A stretch of DNA of 64,000 nucleotides from Marixanthomonas sp002364245. Lineage in GTDB: Bacteria; Bacteroidota; Bacteroidia; Flavobacteriales; Flavobacteriaceae. A model generated the notes under the pieces. The model had not been told where the DNA came from. It saw nothing but the letters and a program-made list of their open reading frames with translations, and made no database searches. The stretch is from the NCBI GenBank assembly GCA_963973455.1, contig CAXAZF010000010.1:1-64000 (forward strand). Direction: 5' to 3'. Shown one piece after another: positions 16,721 to 26,551 of this stretch. A program made the translations under genes and the position numbers. How positions within the stretch are numbered: the stretch's first letter is position 1; the number at the start of each line of letters is the position of its first letter.

Positions 16721-19168
16721 CTAAGCCTTTTCTTTTTTAGTTTTGTTGTATTTAAAAGCGAGATAGCCCCCACCTAACAATAAGATTACAAATACAATAC
16801 TACTAAATAAGCTTAGCGTACTCCCAAACTCTACAACATCGGGCTGGAATTTAAACTCGATTTTATGAATGCCTTCTGGAATGGTCATCGCTCGTAGTGC
16901 ATAGTTAGCTCTGTAATAATCAGTTCGTCTTCCGTCAATATATGCTTTCCAACCGTGTGGATAATATACTTCAGAAAAAACAGCCAATTGTGGTGATTTT
17001 GTAGCTGTTTCATATACAATATGTTGTGGTTCGTGCTTTACCAAATCAATAGTTGCTGTGCTATCACGACTTATCTTTTCAAGAGGTAATTCTTCTTTAA
17101 ATTTTGAATGAATTATAGCTGTTTTCTTGGTATCCAAACTGTCCAACAATAGTAATTCATCGTTTACATTATCTGCCAAGATTACGTTTTCAACAAACCA
17201 TGCATTTCCATTGGCATAGGGATTACGCTGTGCGACCGCTCCCCCATTTTCACTTTGGGTAATTATGTATTTAACGTTTAGCATATTTAGCATGCCTATG
17301 TTTCCTCTGCTAATGTAAAACTCATTAAGGTCTTGCATTCTGCCCGGTTTGGCAGCATGATAACCCCCTAATGCATTGTGATAGTAACTAGCCCGACCAC
17401 TATTAAAAGCATTAGTTGTAGCATCATACACCCGATAAAAACCATCATCTTTTTCTATTTGTAAATCAGCACCATTTTTCTGAAACGGTTGTTCCATAAC
17501 ACGAGCCTGTACAAAATCGTCATTGTTTACGTATCGCCTATCCACTCCTACAAGATCAATCACAATTAAAACAGCGAGTACTGAAATTACTGTTATTTCT
17601 TTCAGTTTACCTTTCAAAAAGAACCATAATGTTCCGCCAGACAGCAAAACAAAAATTAATGAACGGATGGCATCTGAAGTCAACATCGCTGCACGATCTT
17701 CTCTTACCGCATCGAGAACTGGCAGACTCAAACTTTCACGAATATTTACATCGTAAAATGAGTTGGAAAAATCCAAAAGGGTCGATTTAAATAAAATAAA
17801 TACTAATGCTACGCCACCTGTGATTCCTGCACTGTATAATAAAGCTTTCTTTTTTTCTTCTTCGCGTTCAAAGCCGCTGAAAAACTGGTGTAATCCCACA
17901 ACTGCTAAAATTGGCAAAATTAGTTCGATAATCACTTGAATAGATGATACCGCCCTGAATTTGTTATACAACGGAACATATTCTATAAACAACTCTGTTA
18001 AAAAGCTAAAGTTTTTACCCCAGGAAAGAAATAGACTCAATATAAATGCAGCCGTTACCCACCATTTTAAGCGACCTTTCACTAGAAACAATGCGAGAAT
18101 AGCCAAAAAGATAACCACAGCCCCAATATAAGCTGGCGCTGCTACAATGGGCTGATCACCCCAATAAGTAGGTAATTGATTTAAAATCTGGCTAGCTTCC
18201 TGTGGCGAGGCTCCCATTTTTAATAAAGCTTCTTTGGTTGCGCCGTCTTGAGGTAAAGGATCACCAGAGCCACCTCCCATAAAATTTGGGATAAACAAGT
18301 TTAATGTTTCCAGTTTTCCGTAGCTGTATTCGGTAATGTAATCAAAATCAAGACCTTCTACATTATCTTTTGGCGAACCATCAGGATTAATGGTTAATTC
18401 ACTATTTCCGCGGGTGGAAGTATCGGCATATTCTTTTGTAGCCATTATATTGGTAGCATTAAGGCCAACTGCAATCAAAACAGCAACAATCATAACACCC
18501 AAAGCCTTAAAATAATGAGGAAGCATTTTTTTCTTATAGGCATCGACCAAATAGGCAATTCCAATACAAATAACCAAAAATAGTAAGTAATACGTCATTT
18601 GGTAGTGATTAGCAACCAGTTCGAGCCCCATGGCAACAGTAGTCAATAAAAAACCATAAAGAAATTTGCCTCGAAAGGTCAATAGAATTCCACTCAATAC
18701 CAACGGCATATATGCAATAGCATGGGCCTTAGCATTATGGCCTACACCGAGAATTATAATAAGGTAGGTTGAAAAACCAAATGCCAAAGCCCCAAGAAAA
18801 GCAAGTTTATAGTCAACTTTTAATACCAGTAATAAAATGTAGAGTCCTATAAAATATAGAAACAAATAATCTGCTGGACGTGGTAAAAACCGAATAACAA
18901 GATCTAAATCTTTAATATAATTATGGGGATATTTTGCTCCCAGTTGATAGGTAGGCATCCCGCCAAAAGCAGCATCAGTCCAATAGGTTTCATTTCCAGT
19001 TTCAGCACGATAATCCTTTAATTGCTTGGCCATTCCTTGATATTGGACAATATCACTTTGGAAGATAGTTTTTCCTTGCAAAACGGGACTAAAATATGCC
19101 AACGAAGCAATAATAAAAAGGATGAAGATGATAAGATGCGGTAGATATTTTTTAAGCGAATGCTTCAT
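16721..19168 (-). CDS. YfhO-family multi-spanning membrane protein
   Basis: About 815 residues when started at the ATG at 19168; a TTG four codons upstream gives 819. There are 12 to 14 predicted membrane helices, an extracytoplasmic loop after helix 1 (YWTDAAFGGMPTY) and a large C-terminal periplasmic domain (YYPHGWKAYIDG). YfhO proteins are GT-C-like putative glycosyl or lipid-carrier transferases; in Gram-positive bacteria they glycosylate lipoteichoic acid. The partner glycosyltransferase downstream supports a role in surface glycan assembly. A -7 element TATTTTTG lies at 19204-19211 on the minus strand. Confidence 0.85.
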   Translation of the reverse strand: MKHSLKKYLPHLIIFILFIIASLAYFSPVLQGKTIFQSDIVQYQGMAKQLKDYRAETGNETYWTDAAFGGMPTYQLGAKYPHNYIKDLDLVIRFLPRPADYLFLYFIGLYILLLVLKVDYKLAFLGALAFGFSTYLIIILGVGHNAKAHAIAYMPLVLSGILLTFRGKFLYGFLLTTVAMGLELVANHYQMTYYLLFLVICIGIAYLVDAYKKKMLPHYFKALGVMIVAVLIAVGLNATNIMATKEYADTSTRGNSELTINPDGSPKDNVEGLDFDYITEYSYGKLETLNLFIPNFMGGGSGDPLPQDGATKEALLKMGASPQEASQILNQLPTYWGDQPIVAAPAYIGAVVIFLAILALFLVKGRLKWWVTAAFILSLFLSWGKNFSFLTELFIEYVPLYNKFRAVSSIQVIIELILPILAVVGLHQFFSGFEREEEKKKALLYSAGITGGVALVFILFKSTLLDFSNSFYDVNIRESLSLPVLDAVREDRAAMLTSDAIRSLIFVLLSGGTLWFFLKGKLKEITVISVLAVLIVIDLVGVDRRYVNNDDFVQARVMEQPFQKNGADLQIEKDDGFYRVYDATTNAFNSGRASYYHNALGGYHAAKPGRMQDLNEFYISRGNIGMLNMLNVKYIITQSENGGAVAQRNPYANGNAWFVENVILADNVNDELLLLDSLDTKKTAIIHSKFKEELPLEKISRDSTATIDLVKHEPQHIVYETATKSPQLAVFSEVYYPHGWKAYIDGRRTDYYRANYALRAMTIPEGIHKIEFKFQPDVVEFGSTLSLFSSIVFVILLLGGGYLAFKYNKTKKEKA

Positions 19169-19203
19169 AGCAACTGTCAATTTTTTTGAAGTTTGAAAAT
19201 TAA

Positions 19204-19211
19204 CAAAAATA
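19204..19211 (-). promoter_or_regulatory. -7 element for the yfhO/glycosyltransferase unit
   Basis: The minus-strand reading is TATTTTTG, matching TAnnTTTG, 35 bases before the ATG at 19168. Confidence 0.5.
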
Positions 19212-19276
19212 TGCTACAATTGCCTAAACATGTTCGGATATAAATTTTCTTTTCTAAAGAAACAAGTAAGGAGAAA

Positions 19277-19543
19277 TTAATCTATTTCTTCATAATCCAC
19301 ATAATCACCAACAGTAGTTTTTTGCGATTTTTTTCTGTGTGGCACTTTATCGATAGTTACTTTTCCTTCTTTTTCTTTTTTTGAATTTGGGCTCCCTTGA
19401 GTTCCGTTAAAAGCTTGTTCAAAACGTTGCCCAGCTTTTTTGGCTATATACTTCATTAAGTACGGTGTAGCCCAACGGATTAGAAATTTCAACCCGAAAA
19501 ATACCAAAAGGATAATTAATATCGTTTTTAAAAACGTAATCAT
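19277..19543 (-). CDS. DUF4834-family small membrane protein
   Basis: An 88-residue protein when started at the inner ATG (MITFLKTILIILL); an ATG nine codons upstream would give 97. One membrane helix occupies the first 20 residues, followed by the DUF4834 phrase LIRWATPYLMKYIAKKAGQRFEQAF and a charged tail. A minus-strand TATTTTTG at 19550-19557 favours the inner start. Function is unknown. It is divergent from the 19640 gene. Confidence 0.75.
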   Translation of the reverse strand: MITFLKTILIILLVFFGLKFLIRWATPYLMKYIAKKAGQRFEQAFNGTQGSPNSKKEKEGKVTIDKVPHRKKSQKTTVGDYVDYEEID

Positions 19544-19612
19544 AGAGTTCAAAAATACATAAACCCCCATAAAAAGACGAAAGCAATTTATTAAATAAAT
19601 GATAAATTCTTA

Positions 19613-19620
19613 TATCTTTG
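19613..19620 (+). promoter_or_regulatory. -7 element TATCTTTG for the 19640 gene
   Basis: TATCTTTG matches TAnnTTTG and ends 19 bases before the start codon of the outer membrane protein gene. No good -33 box is seen. Confidence 0.5.
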
Positions 19621-19639
19621 AATCAAACCCAAAACAACG

Positions 19640-20647
19640 ATGAGCAACCGAATTGTTTACTTATTTCTAATTGTTTTTGCAACAACAACTACTCTTTCGG
19701 CACAATATACCGAGATGCTCAACGCTAACAGACCCGGGGTTTCGCAAGGGGCATTTTCAGTGGGAACCAATGTACTTCAATTTGAAACTGGGTTAAGTAT
19801 TGGGAACGAAGAACACCGGTTATTATTTACCGATGCCAATACTTTCGGTGTGGATTATGCCGTTCGGTATGGCTTGCTTAAAGAAGAGCTTGAAGTAAGT
19901 TTAATGGGCAGTTTTCAATCTAATAACGTTACAGACACACGCGGAGCTAACGATTTTGAGCGTAAGTTTGCAAATTTTAGAAGTAACACCTTAGGAGCTA
20001 AATACTTATTGTATGATCCGTACCGCAACCGCGAAGCAAAAGGTCCTAATTTATATAGTTGGAAAGCCAATAACCGTATACAGTGGTCCGACTTAATTCC
20101 AGCAATTTCAGTGTATGCTGGTGCTAATTTCGACATAACAGAAGATAACCCTTTTACACCCGAAGCTGAAAAATCTATCAGCCCTAAATTTGTACTATCC
20201 ACACAAAATAATTTTATTGGAGGCTTTGTATTTGTAACCAACATTATTGTTAACCGAGTTACGACAGACAATCCCGAATATGGATATATTCTCACCTTAA
20301 CACACGCCACAAACCGTTATTTTTCTATCTTTTTAGAAAATCAAGGCATAAAAAGTGATTTTTATGCAGATCAATTGTTGCGGGGCGGTGTAGCTGTTCT
20401 TATAAATAAAGATTTACAAGTTGATCTTTCTGGGACTTTAAATTTTAAGGATACCCCTTCTCTTTGGAGAGTGCGAGTTGGTGTTGCTTATCGCTTTGAT
20501 ATGCATCGCGAAGACGAGTATATTGAAGAAAAAGGAAAAAGCGGACGCGATAAAAGAAAGAAATACAAAAAACAGAAAAAAGAAAAGAACGAACGAAATA
20601 AACGAAAAGATCTCTTAGAAGATGATGGAGACGGTAGCCAATTGTAA
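19640..20647 (+). CDS. Outer membrane transporter-like protein with basic C-terminal tail
   Basis: A 335-residue protein with a signal peptide (1-21, ending LSAQ). The body has alternating beta strands (RPGVSQGAFSVGTNVLQFETGLS, WRVRVGVAYRFDMH) and resembles the family named after the putative MetA-pathway of phenol degradation, which are small outer membrane beta-barrels. After the last predicted strand (VGVAYRF) come about 50 residues rich in Lys, Arg, Glu and Asp, an unusual place for a hydrophilic extension in a barrel protein. The acetyltransferase gene follows after eight bases. Confidence 0.7.
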   Translation: MSNRIVYLFLIVFATTTTLSAQYTEMLNANRPGVSQGAFSVGTNVLQFETGLSIGNEEHRLLFTDANTFGVDYAVRYGLLKEELEVSLMGSFQSNNVTDTRGANDFERKFANFRSNTLGAKYLLYDPYRNREAKGPNLYSWKANNRIQWSDLIPAISVYAGANFDITEDNPFTPEAEKSISPKFVLSTQNNFIGGFVFVTNIIVNRVTTDNPEYGYILTLTHATNRYFSIFLENQGIKSDFYADQLLRGGVAVLINKDLQVDLSGTLNFKDTPSLWRVRVGVAYRFDMHREDEYIEEKGKSGRDKRKKYKKQKKEKNERNKRKDLLEDDGDGSQL

Positions 20648-20655
20648 TAAATCAC

Positions 20656-21774
20656 ATGATTGAAGTTAAAAAAGTAACCAACAAAAAAGAACTGAAACAA
20701 TTTGTAACATTTCCGTTCAAATTGTACAAAGACTGTAAATATTGGGTTCCTCCACTTATTAAAGACGAGATGGAAACCCTTGATGAAGCAAAAAACCCCG
20801 TTTTTAAAAATGCCAAAGCATGGTATTTTTTAGCCTATAAGGATGGGGAAATCGCTGGAAGGATTTCAGTTATCATCAACCAACTTGAAGTTGAAAAACA
20901 AGGCAAGAAAAAAGTCCGGTTTGGCTGGTTTGATGTTATTGACGATATCGAAGTAACCAAAGCACTACTTGAAAAAGTATATGAAATTGGCGCCGAGCAT
21001 AATTTGGAATATACCGAAGGTCCCGTTGGCTTTTCAAATATGGAAAAAGCGGGAATCCTCACCATGGGGTTTGAAGAGTTAAATACCATGATAACTTGGT
21101 ACCACTACCCTTACTACGCTAAACACTTTGAAGAATTGGGCTTTGAAAAACAAGCCACTTGGGTAGAATATAAATTGAGTATCCCAGAATCCATCAAGGA
21201 AAAAGTAGCTAAGTTTTCAAAAATCGTAAAACAGCGGTATAACCTTTCCGTTATTCGGTTTAAGAACAAAAAAGAAATACTACCGTATGTTGATAAAATG
21301 TTCGATTTACTCAATAAAACCTATAACGATTTACAGACGTTTGTCCCTATTCAACAATATCAAATAGATTATTATAAAGAAAAATACTTCAGTTTTGTTC
21401 ACCCTGACTACATTACGTGCATAAAAGACGAAACGGGCAAACTGATTGCTTTTTCCATAGTTATGCCTTCTTTTAGTAAAGCATTGAAAAAAGCGAACGG
21501 TCGCCTCTTCCCTACTGGCTGGTACCATATTTTACAGGCCCAGAGAAAGAATGATATTGCTGCTTTCTATTTAATAGGAATTGACCCTGAGCTTCAAGGA
21601 AAAGGTGTTACAGCTATTATTTTTGAAGAAATGCAACACTTATTCAACTCTAAAGGGATTGAGCGCGTAGAAACCAACCCTGAACTAAAGGAAAACACCG
21701 CTGTGCAATTACTTTGGAAAGATTACGACCCAGTGCAACATAAAGAACGAAGTACTTTTAGAAAAGACATTTAG
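20656..21774 (+). CDS. GNAT-superfamily acyltransferase-like protein
   Basis: A 372-residue cytoplasmic protein. The C-terminal region carries the acetyl-CoA loop of GNAT enzymes (IGIDPELQGKGVTAIIFEEM, about 308-327), while the N-terminal half has a second, diverged GNAT-like fold (AGRISVIINQ, EGPVGFSNMEKAG). Such long GNAT proteins are common in Bacteroidota and have no assigned substrate. It forms an operon with the outer membrane protein gene, eight bases apart. Confidence 0.75.
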   Translation: MIEVKKVTNKKELKQFVTFPFKLYKDCKYWVPPLIKDEMETLDEAKNPVFKNAKAWYFLAYKDGEIAGRISVIINQLEVEKQGKKKVRFGWFDVIDDIEVTKALLEKVYEIGAEHNLEYTEGPVGFSNMEKAGILTMGFEELNTMITWYHYPYYAKHFEELGFEKQATWVEYKLSIPESIKEKVAKFSKIVKQRYNLSVIRFKNKKEILPYVDKMFDLLNKTYNDLQTFVPIQQYQIDYYKEKYFSFVHPDYITCIKDETGKLIAFSIVMPSFSKALKKANGRLFPTGWYHILQAQRKNDIAAFYLIGIDPELQGKGVTAIIFEEMQHLFNSKGIERVETNPELKENTAVQLLWKDYDPVQHKERSTFRKDI

Positions 21775-21797
21775 TTTTATAGCGATCGCTAAAGAAA

Positions 21798-21828
21798 AAA
21801 ACCACCTCAAATTTGAAGTGGTTTTTTT
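21798..21828 (+). terminator. Intrinsic terminator
   Basis: AAACCACCTCAAA pairs with TTTGAAGTGGTTT (one mismatch), followed by a T-run. It ends the 19640-21774 unit. Confidence 0.85.
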
Positions 21829-21860
21829 GAATTTATAATATCGTCTTTTTGCTTACCAAG

Positions 21861-21880
21861 ATTCCTGCCTTCGCAGGAAT
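21861..21880. repeat. REP-like palindrome
   Basis: ATTCCTGC-CTTC-GCAGGAAT is a perfect eight-base-pair hairpin with a four-base loop, located in the convergent spacer just before the oxoamine synthase stop. It looks like a short dispersed palindrome; only one copy is in the window. Confidence 0.5.
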
Positions 21881-21884
21881 TCCA

Positions 21885-23144
21885 TTATTCGCCCATTGCC
21901 TGCGCAACAGCAGCAGAAAGACGTTTATAAGTTCCATCTTCCAATCGGTCACGTATAGCTGAAAAAGCTTCTAATGTTTCATTAATATCATCCATTGTAT
22001 GGGATGCAGTTGGGATCATTCTAAGTAAAATCAATCCTTTAGGTATTACGGGATAAACCACTATAGAACAGAATATTCCGTGATTTTCACGTAAGTCTTT
22101 TACCAAAGCCATAGCTTCAGGAATGCTTCCTTTTAAATATACTGGCGTTACACAGCTTTGTGTAGTACCAATATCAAATCCTCGTTTTTTAAGTCCGCCT
22201 TGTAATGCGTTTACGTTCTCCCAAAGTTTTTCTTTAAGCTCTGGCATGGTACGTAACATATCTAAACGTTTTAAAGCACCCTCCACCAATTGCATTTGCA
22301 AAGATTTTGCAAACATTTGAGAACGTAAATTATATTTTAAGTAATTGATTATTTCGTCATCAGCAGCGATAAAAGCACCAGTACTTGCCATTGATTTTGC
22401 AAACGTTGCAAAATATACATCAATATCATCTTGAACACCTTGCTCCTCACCTGCTCCAGCACCTGTTTTCCCCAAAGTACCAAATCCGTGTGCATCGTCA
22501 ACAAATAAACGGAATGTATATTTCTTTTTAAGAGCAGCAATTTCTTTTAGTCTTCCTTGTTCTCCTCGCATTCCGAAAACTCCTTCAGAAATCAATAAAA
22601 TTCCTCCTCCGGTCTTTTCAGCAACCTTTTCAGCACGTTTTAAGTTTTTCTCGATACTTTCCATATCGTTGTGCTTATAAGTAAAACGCTGTCCTAAATG
22701 TAAGCGAACACCATCGATAATACACGCGTGGGCATCAACATCGTACACAATTACATCGTCTTTTGAAACCAAAGCATCAATGGTAGAAACCATTCCTTGA
22801 TACCCGAAATTCAATAAGTATGCGGCTTCTTTATTAACAAAAGCTGCCAATTCTTTTTGTAGTTGTTCGTGAAGATCGGTATGACCACTCATCATACGGG
22901 CGCCCATTGGATATGCTGAACCGTATTTAGCACCTGCTTCGGCATCAACTTTTCGCACTTCAGGATGGTTGGCAAGACCTAAATAGTCATTAACACTCCA
23001 GGTTATTACTTCTTTACCATTAAAGTGCATTCTATTGCCTATAGGACCTTCAAGCTTTGGAAATACAAAATAACCTTCGGCTTGCTCTGCCCATTTCCCT
23101 AACGGGCCTTTATCCTTATAAATCTTATCAAATAAATCTTTCAT
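21885..23144 (-). CDS. Alpha-oxoamine synthase, candidate cysteate acyltransferase (sulfonolipid)
   Basis: A 419-residue PLP-dependent enzyme of the serine palmitoyltransferase/KBL/AONS family. PLP-contact residues are visible: DVDAHACIIDG (stacking His), DDAHGFGTLG (Asp and His) and the Schiff-base Lys in TFAKSMAST. These enzymes condense an amino acid with an acyl thioester. The adjacent cysteine-synthase-like gene suggests cysteate as the amino acid, making this the capnine-forming enzyme of sulfonolipids; a serine palmitoyltransferase or glycine acyltransferase role remains possible. The start at MKDLFDK is preferred: the upstream TTG at 23201 coincides with the -33 promoter element. Confidence 0.85.
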   Translation of the reverse strand: MKDLFDKIYKDKGPLGKWAEQAEGYFVFPKLEGPIGNRMHFNGKEVITWSVNDYLGLANHPEVRKVDAEAGAKYGSAYPMGARMMSGHTDLHEQLQKELAAFVNKEAAYLLNFGYQGMVSTIDALVSKDDVIVYDVDAHACIIDGVRLHLGQRFTYKHNDMESIEKNLKRAEKVAEKTGGGILLISEGVFGMRGEQGRLKEIAALKKKYTFRLFVDDAHGFGTLGKTGAGAGEEQGVQDDIDVYFATFAKSMASTGAFIAADDEIINYLKYNLRSQMFAKSLQMQLVEGALKRLDMLRTMPELKEKLWENVNALQGGLKKRGFDIGTTQSCVTPVYLKGSIPEAMALVKDLRENHGIFCSIVVYPVIPKGLILLRMIPTASHTMDDINETLEAFSAIRDRLEDGTYKRLSAAVAQAMGE

Positions 23145-23171
23145 CAAGTTTCTTTGTTTCAATACAGGGTG

Positions 23172-23201
23172 CAAAAATAGATAAATTACTGAGTATAGCA
23201 A
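23172..23201 (-). promoter_or_regulatory. Promoter of the oxoamine synthase gene
   Basis: On the minus strand TTG (23201-23199) is followed after 19 bases by TATTTTTG (23179-23172). It fits the Bacteroidota promoter pattern and places the transcript start upstream of the ATG at 23144. Confidence 0.7.
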
Positions 23202-23288
23202 TGTTCTTTTCCTGAAGATATTGACAAGTAATGTTTATCTTATTCAGAAATTAAAAACTAAAGTAATTTAAGGTGTATTCTTTAAATA

Positions 23289-24326
23289 TTATTTCACCAC
23301 CTGAACAGAAGCAGTTTGTTCTACTTCGGTATCCATAAAACCTTGTTGTTCCATCCATTCATCGCTATATATCTTGCTCATATATCGTGATCCGTGGTCT
23401 GGAAACATAACAATGATATTGCTGTTTTCTCCAAATTCACCATTTTCGTCCAACTGCTTTAAGCCTTGCATAGCAGCACCACTGGTATAGCCGGCAAAAA
23501 TCCCTTCGGTTCTCGCTAACTCACGAGCTGTATGGGCACTTTCGTCATCGGTTACTTTTATAAAGCTATCAATAGTGTCAAAGTCTGTAGCTGATGGGAT
23601 CAAGTTTTTACCCAAGCCTTCGATTCGATAGGGATAAATTTCGTTTTTATCAAATTCACGGGTTTCGTGGTATTTTTTCAAAACAGATCCAAAAGCATCA
23701 ATACCAATCACTTTGATATCTGGGTTTTGTTCTTTCAGAAAACGAGCTACACCAGAAATAGTTCCTCCTGTACCACTACAAGCCACCAAATGTGTTATCT
23801 GTCCTTTTGTTTGATTCCAAATTTCTGGACCGGTAGTTTTGTAATGTGCTTCAATATTCAAGTTATTAAAGTACTGATTAATATAAACCGAGCCTTCTGT
23901 TTCTTCATGCAATCGTTTTGCTACTTCGTAATATGAACGCGGATCGTCTGCTGGTACGTGTGCTGGACACACATAAACCTTTGCACCCATTGTGCGTAGC
24001 ATATCGATTTTGTCCTTTGATGATTTTGAGCTTACTGCCAAAATACATTTATATCCTTTTAAGATACTCACCATAGCAATACTGAAGCCCGTGTTTCCAC
24101 TGGTTGTTTCTATAATAGTGCTTCCGGGTTTAAGAATACCTTTTTTCTCAGCTTGTTCAATAATGTAAAGGGCAATTCGATCTTTTGAAGAATGACCGGG
24201 GTTAAATGCCTCTACTTTAGCAAAATAGTTGCCTTTCATGTTCGCCGTAATGTTGTTAAGCTTTATTAATGGAGTGTTTCCTATTAATTGCAACACATTA
24301 TCATGCGCCTGAATTTCTTCTTTCAT
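23289..24326 (-). CDS. Cysteine-synthase-like PLP enzyme, candidate cysteate synthase
   Basis: A 345-residue fold-type II PLP enzyme. Motifs: the PLP lysine in NPGHSSKDR, the substrate loop ETTSGNTG, phosphate-binding SGTGGTISG and GYTSGAA near the end. Overall phrasing (LRTMGAKVYVCPAHVPADDPRSY) is closer to cystathionine beta-synthase catalytic domains than to CysK, but no haem or CBS regulatory domain is present. Beside a serine-palmitoyltransferase-like gene it may make L-cysteate for sulfonolipid synthesis. Alternatives are cystathionine beta-synthase or cysteine synthase. The 144-base spacer to the next gene carries that gene's own promoter. Confidence 0.85.
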   Translation of the reverse strand: MKEEIQAHDNVLQLIGNTPLIKLNNITANMKGNYFAKVEAFNPGHSSKDRIALYIIEQAEKKGILKPGSTIIETTSGNTGFSIAMVSILKGYKCILAVSSKSSKDKIDMLRTMGAKVYVCPAHVPADDPRSYYEVAKRLHEETEGSVYINQYFNNLNIEAHYKTTGPEIWNQTKGQITHLVACSGTGGTISGVARFLKEQNPDIKVIGIDAFGSVLKKYHETREFDKNEIYPYRIEGLGKNLIPSATDFDTIDSFIKVTDDESAHTARELARTEGIFAGYTSGAAMQGLKQLDENGEFGENSNIIVMFPDHGSRYMSKIYSDEWMEQQGFMDTEVEQTASVQVVK

Positions 24327-24405
24327 AAAGGGAGTTTTCGTTAGTAAAAATCAGGTATAATACCTTCATTTAAAAAACAAGGCAAAGTTACATTAATTTT
24401 TTTAA

Positions 24406-26541
24406 TTACTCTTTAATGTTCTCTAAGTCCAGTATAAAGGCATAATCCATCGCTACTTCCTTTAAAGCTTCAAACCTACCAGAAGCACCTCCGTGCCCAG
24501 CATCCATATTGGTGTGTAATAAGAGTTTATTATTGTCTGTCTTCATATCCCTCAGTTTTGCAACCCATTTAGCCGGCTCCCAATACTGTACTTGAGAGTC
24601 GTGCAACCCAGTTGTGACCAACAAATTAGGATATTTCTGTTTTGAAACGTTATCATATGGCGAATAGGATTTTATATACTCGTAATATTCTTTCTCATTC
24701 GGATTTCCCCATTCGTCATATTCGCCTGTTGTAAGCGGGATACTGTCATCCAACATCGTAGTTACTACATCTACAAACGGTACTGAAGCGATCACGCCGT
24801 TATATAGTTCTGGGTTCATATTAACTATTGCACCCATCAATAAGCCTCCAGCAGACCCGCCTGAAGCATATAAATGGTCTGCGGAAGTATAGCCTTCTTC
24901 AATCACATATTTTGAAGCATCTACAAAATCGGTGAAGGTATTTTTCTTTTTTAGAAGTTTTCCGTCTTCGTACCACTGTCTTCCTAAATATTCCCCACCG
25001 CGAATGTGTGCAATGGCAAAAACAAAGCCACGATCCATCAAGCTTAATCGCACGGTTGAAAAATAAGGGTCGATGGTTGAGCCATATGATCCATAAGCAT
25101 ATAAGAGAAATGGATTACTACCATCTTTTTTAATTCCTTTACGGTAGACCATGGAAATCGGGATTTTTGTACCATCTTCCGCTGTGGCCCAAACACGCTT
25201 GGACTCGTAATTATCTTTATCGAACTTTCCGCCCAATACTTCCACTTCTTTCTTTACCGTCTTTTTGCGAGTTTTCATGTTGAAATCTACTACTGAAGCA
25301 GGTGTAATCAATGAATTATAACCATAGCGTAAGGTGTCGGTATCAAACTCGCGGTTTTGTATGGTATACGCGGTATAGGTTTCATTATCGAACGGCAGAT
25401 AATAATCATCCGTTTCGTCCCAACGCATAATACGTATTTTGTTTAAGCCGTTGTTGCGTTCGCTTACCACTAAATAATCCTTGAAAATATCGATGTCTTC
25501 TAGCAACACAGTTTCTCTATGCTCGATAACATCTTTCCAGTTTTCTTTCAGTGTATTCGTTTCAGGTGTTTTCATCAACTTAAAGTTGGTAGCACCGTCT
25601 TTATTGGTTAATACGTAGAAATCGGTTCCGAAATGAGATATGTTATATTCCAAGCCTCTTTCACGGGGTTGGAATACTTTAAACTTACCATTCGGGTTAT
25701 CTGCTTCCAAAATTTGATATTCTGAAGTCAACGTGCTATTGCTTCCGATAACTAGGTACTTGTCAGATTTTGTTTTATAAATATAGGTAATGTAGGTTTC
25801 GTCTTCTTCAGTATAAATTAACTCATCTTTACTGGATTCTGTTCCTCTTTTATGTCTAAAAATTTCATTAGACCGAAGTGTTTGTTCATCTTTTCGAGTA
25901 TAAAACAGCGTTTCATTATCATTTGCCCAAGTAGAACCACCAGTGGTATTTGCAATAGTTTCTGGTAAAGTTTCACCGGTTTCAAGGTTTTTAACATAAA
26001 GCGTATATTGCCTTCTACTTACCGTATCTACCCCAAAAGCTACCCATTTATTATCGGGACTCACATTAATCCCTCTTAAGTTATAATAAGAATGGTCTTT
26101 GGCCATGTCATTGACATTGAACAGAATTTCTTCTTCAGCATTCAACGAGCCTTTTTTACGGGAATATATTGGATAGTCATTTCCGGTTTCAAAGCGGGTT
26201 ATATAATAATAACCGTTATAAAAGTAGGGAACCGATTCATCATCTTCCTTGATTCGGCTCTTCATTTCTTCGAATAAATCTTTTTGAAACGCCTGGGTGT
26301 GCTCCGTCATTTTCTCGTAATACTCATTTTCCCGCTCTAAGTAATCGATTACCTCTTCATTTTCACGATCGTTAAGCCAATAGTAATTGTCAACACGGGT
26401 GTCACCATGGATTTCAAGGTTTTTAGCAATTTTATTTGCTTTAGGTGGGGTTATATCCATATTCTCTTCTGAAGTTTTATCTGTTTTACAAGAAACGGCA
26501 AAAATAAGGGATACTACGGAAACAACTATGAGATTTTTCAT
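24406..26541 (-). CDS. S9-family prolyl oligopeptidase (oligopeptidase B-like) lipoprotein
   Basis: A 711-residue serine peptidase. A lipoprotein signal ends at AVSC (Cys18), so it is anchored in the cell envelope. Residues about 60-420 form the beta-propeller, followed by the alpha/beta hydrolase domain. The catalytic serine is in GGSAGG, the aspartate in GLHDSQV and the histidine in DAGHGG. LRGINVSPDNKWVAFG is a typical propeller repeat. Oligopeptidase B cleaves short peptides after basic residues; the specificity here is not certain. It is divergent from ybaB. Confidence 0.92.
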   Translation of the reverse strand: MKNLIVVSVVSLIFAVSCKTDKTSEENMDITPPKANKIAKNLEIHGDTRVDNYYWLNDRENEEVIDYLERENEYYEKMTEHTQAFQKDLFEEMKSRIKEDDESVPYFYNGYYYITRFETGNDYPIYSRKKGSLNAEEEILFNVNDMAKDHSYYNLRGINVSPDNKWVAFGVDTVSRRQYTLYVKNLETGETLPETIANTTGGSTWANDNETLFYTRKDEQTLRSNEIFRHKRGTESSKDELIYTEEDETYITYIYKTKSDKYLVIGSNSTLTSEYQILEADNPNGKFKVFQPRERGLEYNISHFGTDFYVLTNKDGATNFKLMKTPETNTLKENWKDVIEHRETVLLEDIDIFKDYLVVSERNNGLNKIRIMRWDETDDYYLPFDNETYTAYTIQNREFDTDTLRYGYNSLITPASVVDFNMKTRKKTVKKEVEVLGGKFDKDNYESKRVWATAEDGTKIPISMVYRKGIKKDGSNPFLLYAYGSYGSTIDPYFSTVRLSLMDRGFVFAIAHIRGGEYLGRQWYEDGKLLKKKNTFTDFVDASKYVIEEGYTSADHLYASGGSAGGLLMGAIVNMNPELYNGVIASVPFVDVVTTMLDDSIPLTTGEYDEWGNPNEKEYYEYIKSYSPYDNVSKQKYPNLLVTTGLHDSQVQYWEPAKWVAKLRDMKTDNNKLLLHTNMDAGHGGASGRFEALKEVAMDYAFILDLENIKE

Positions 26542-26551
26542 CTTTAAAAGG

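Noticed and set aside
23145..23201. Extended 438-residue version of the oxoamine synthase starting at TTG 23201.
   Set aside because: The TTG is the -33 promoter element and the extension lies upstream of the probable transcript start; homology begins at MKDLFDK.
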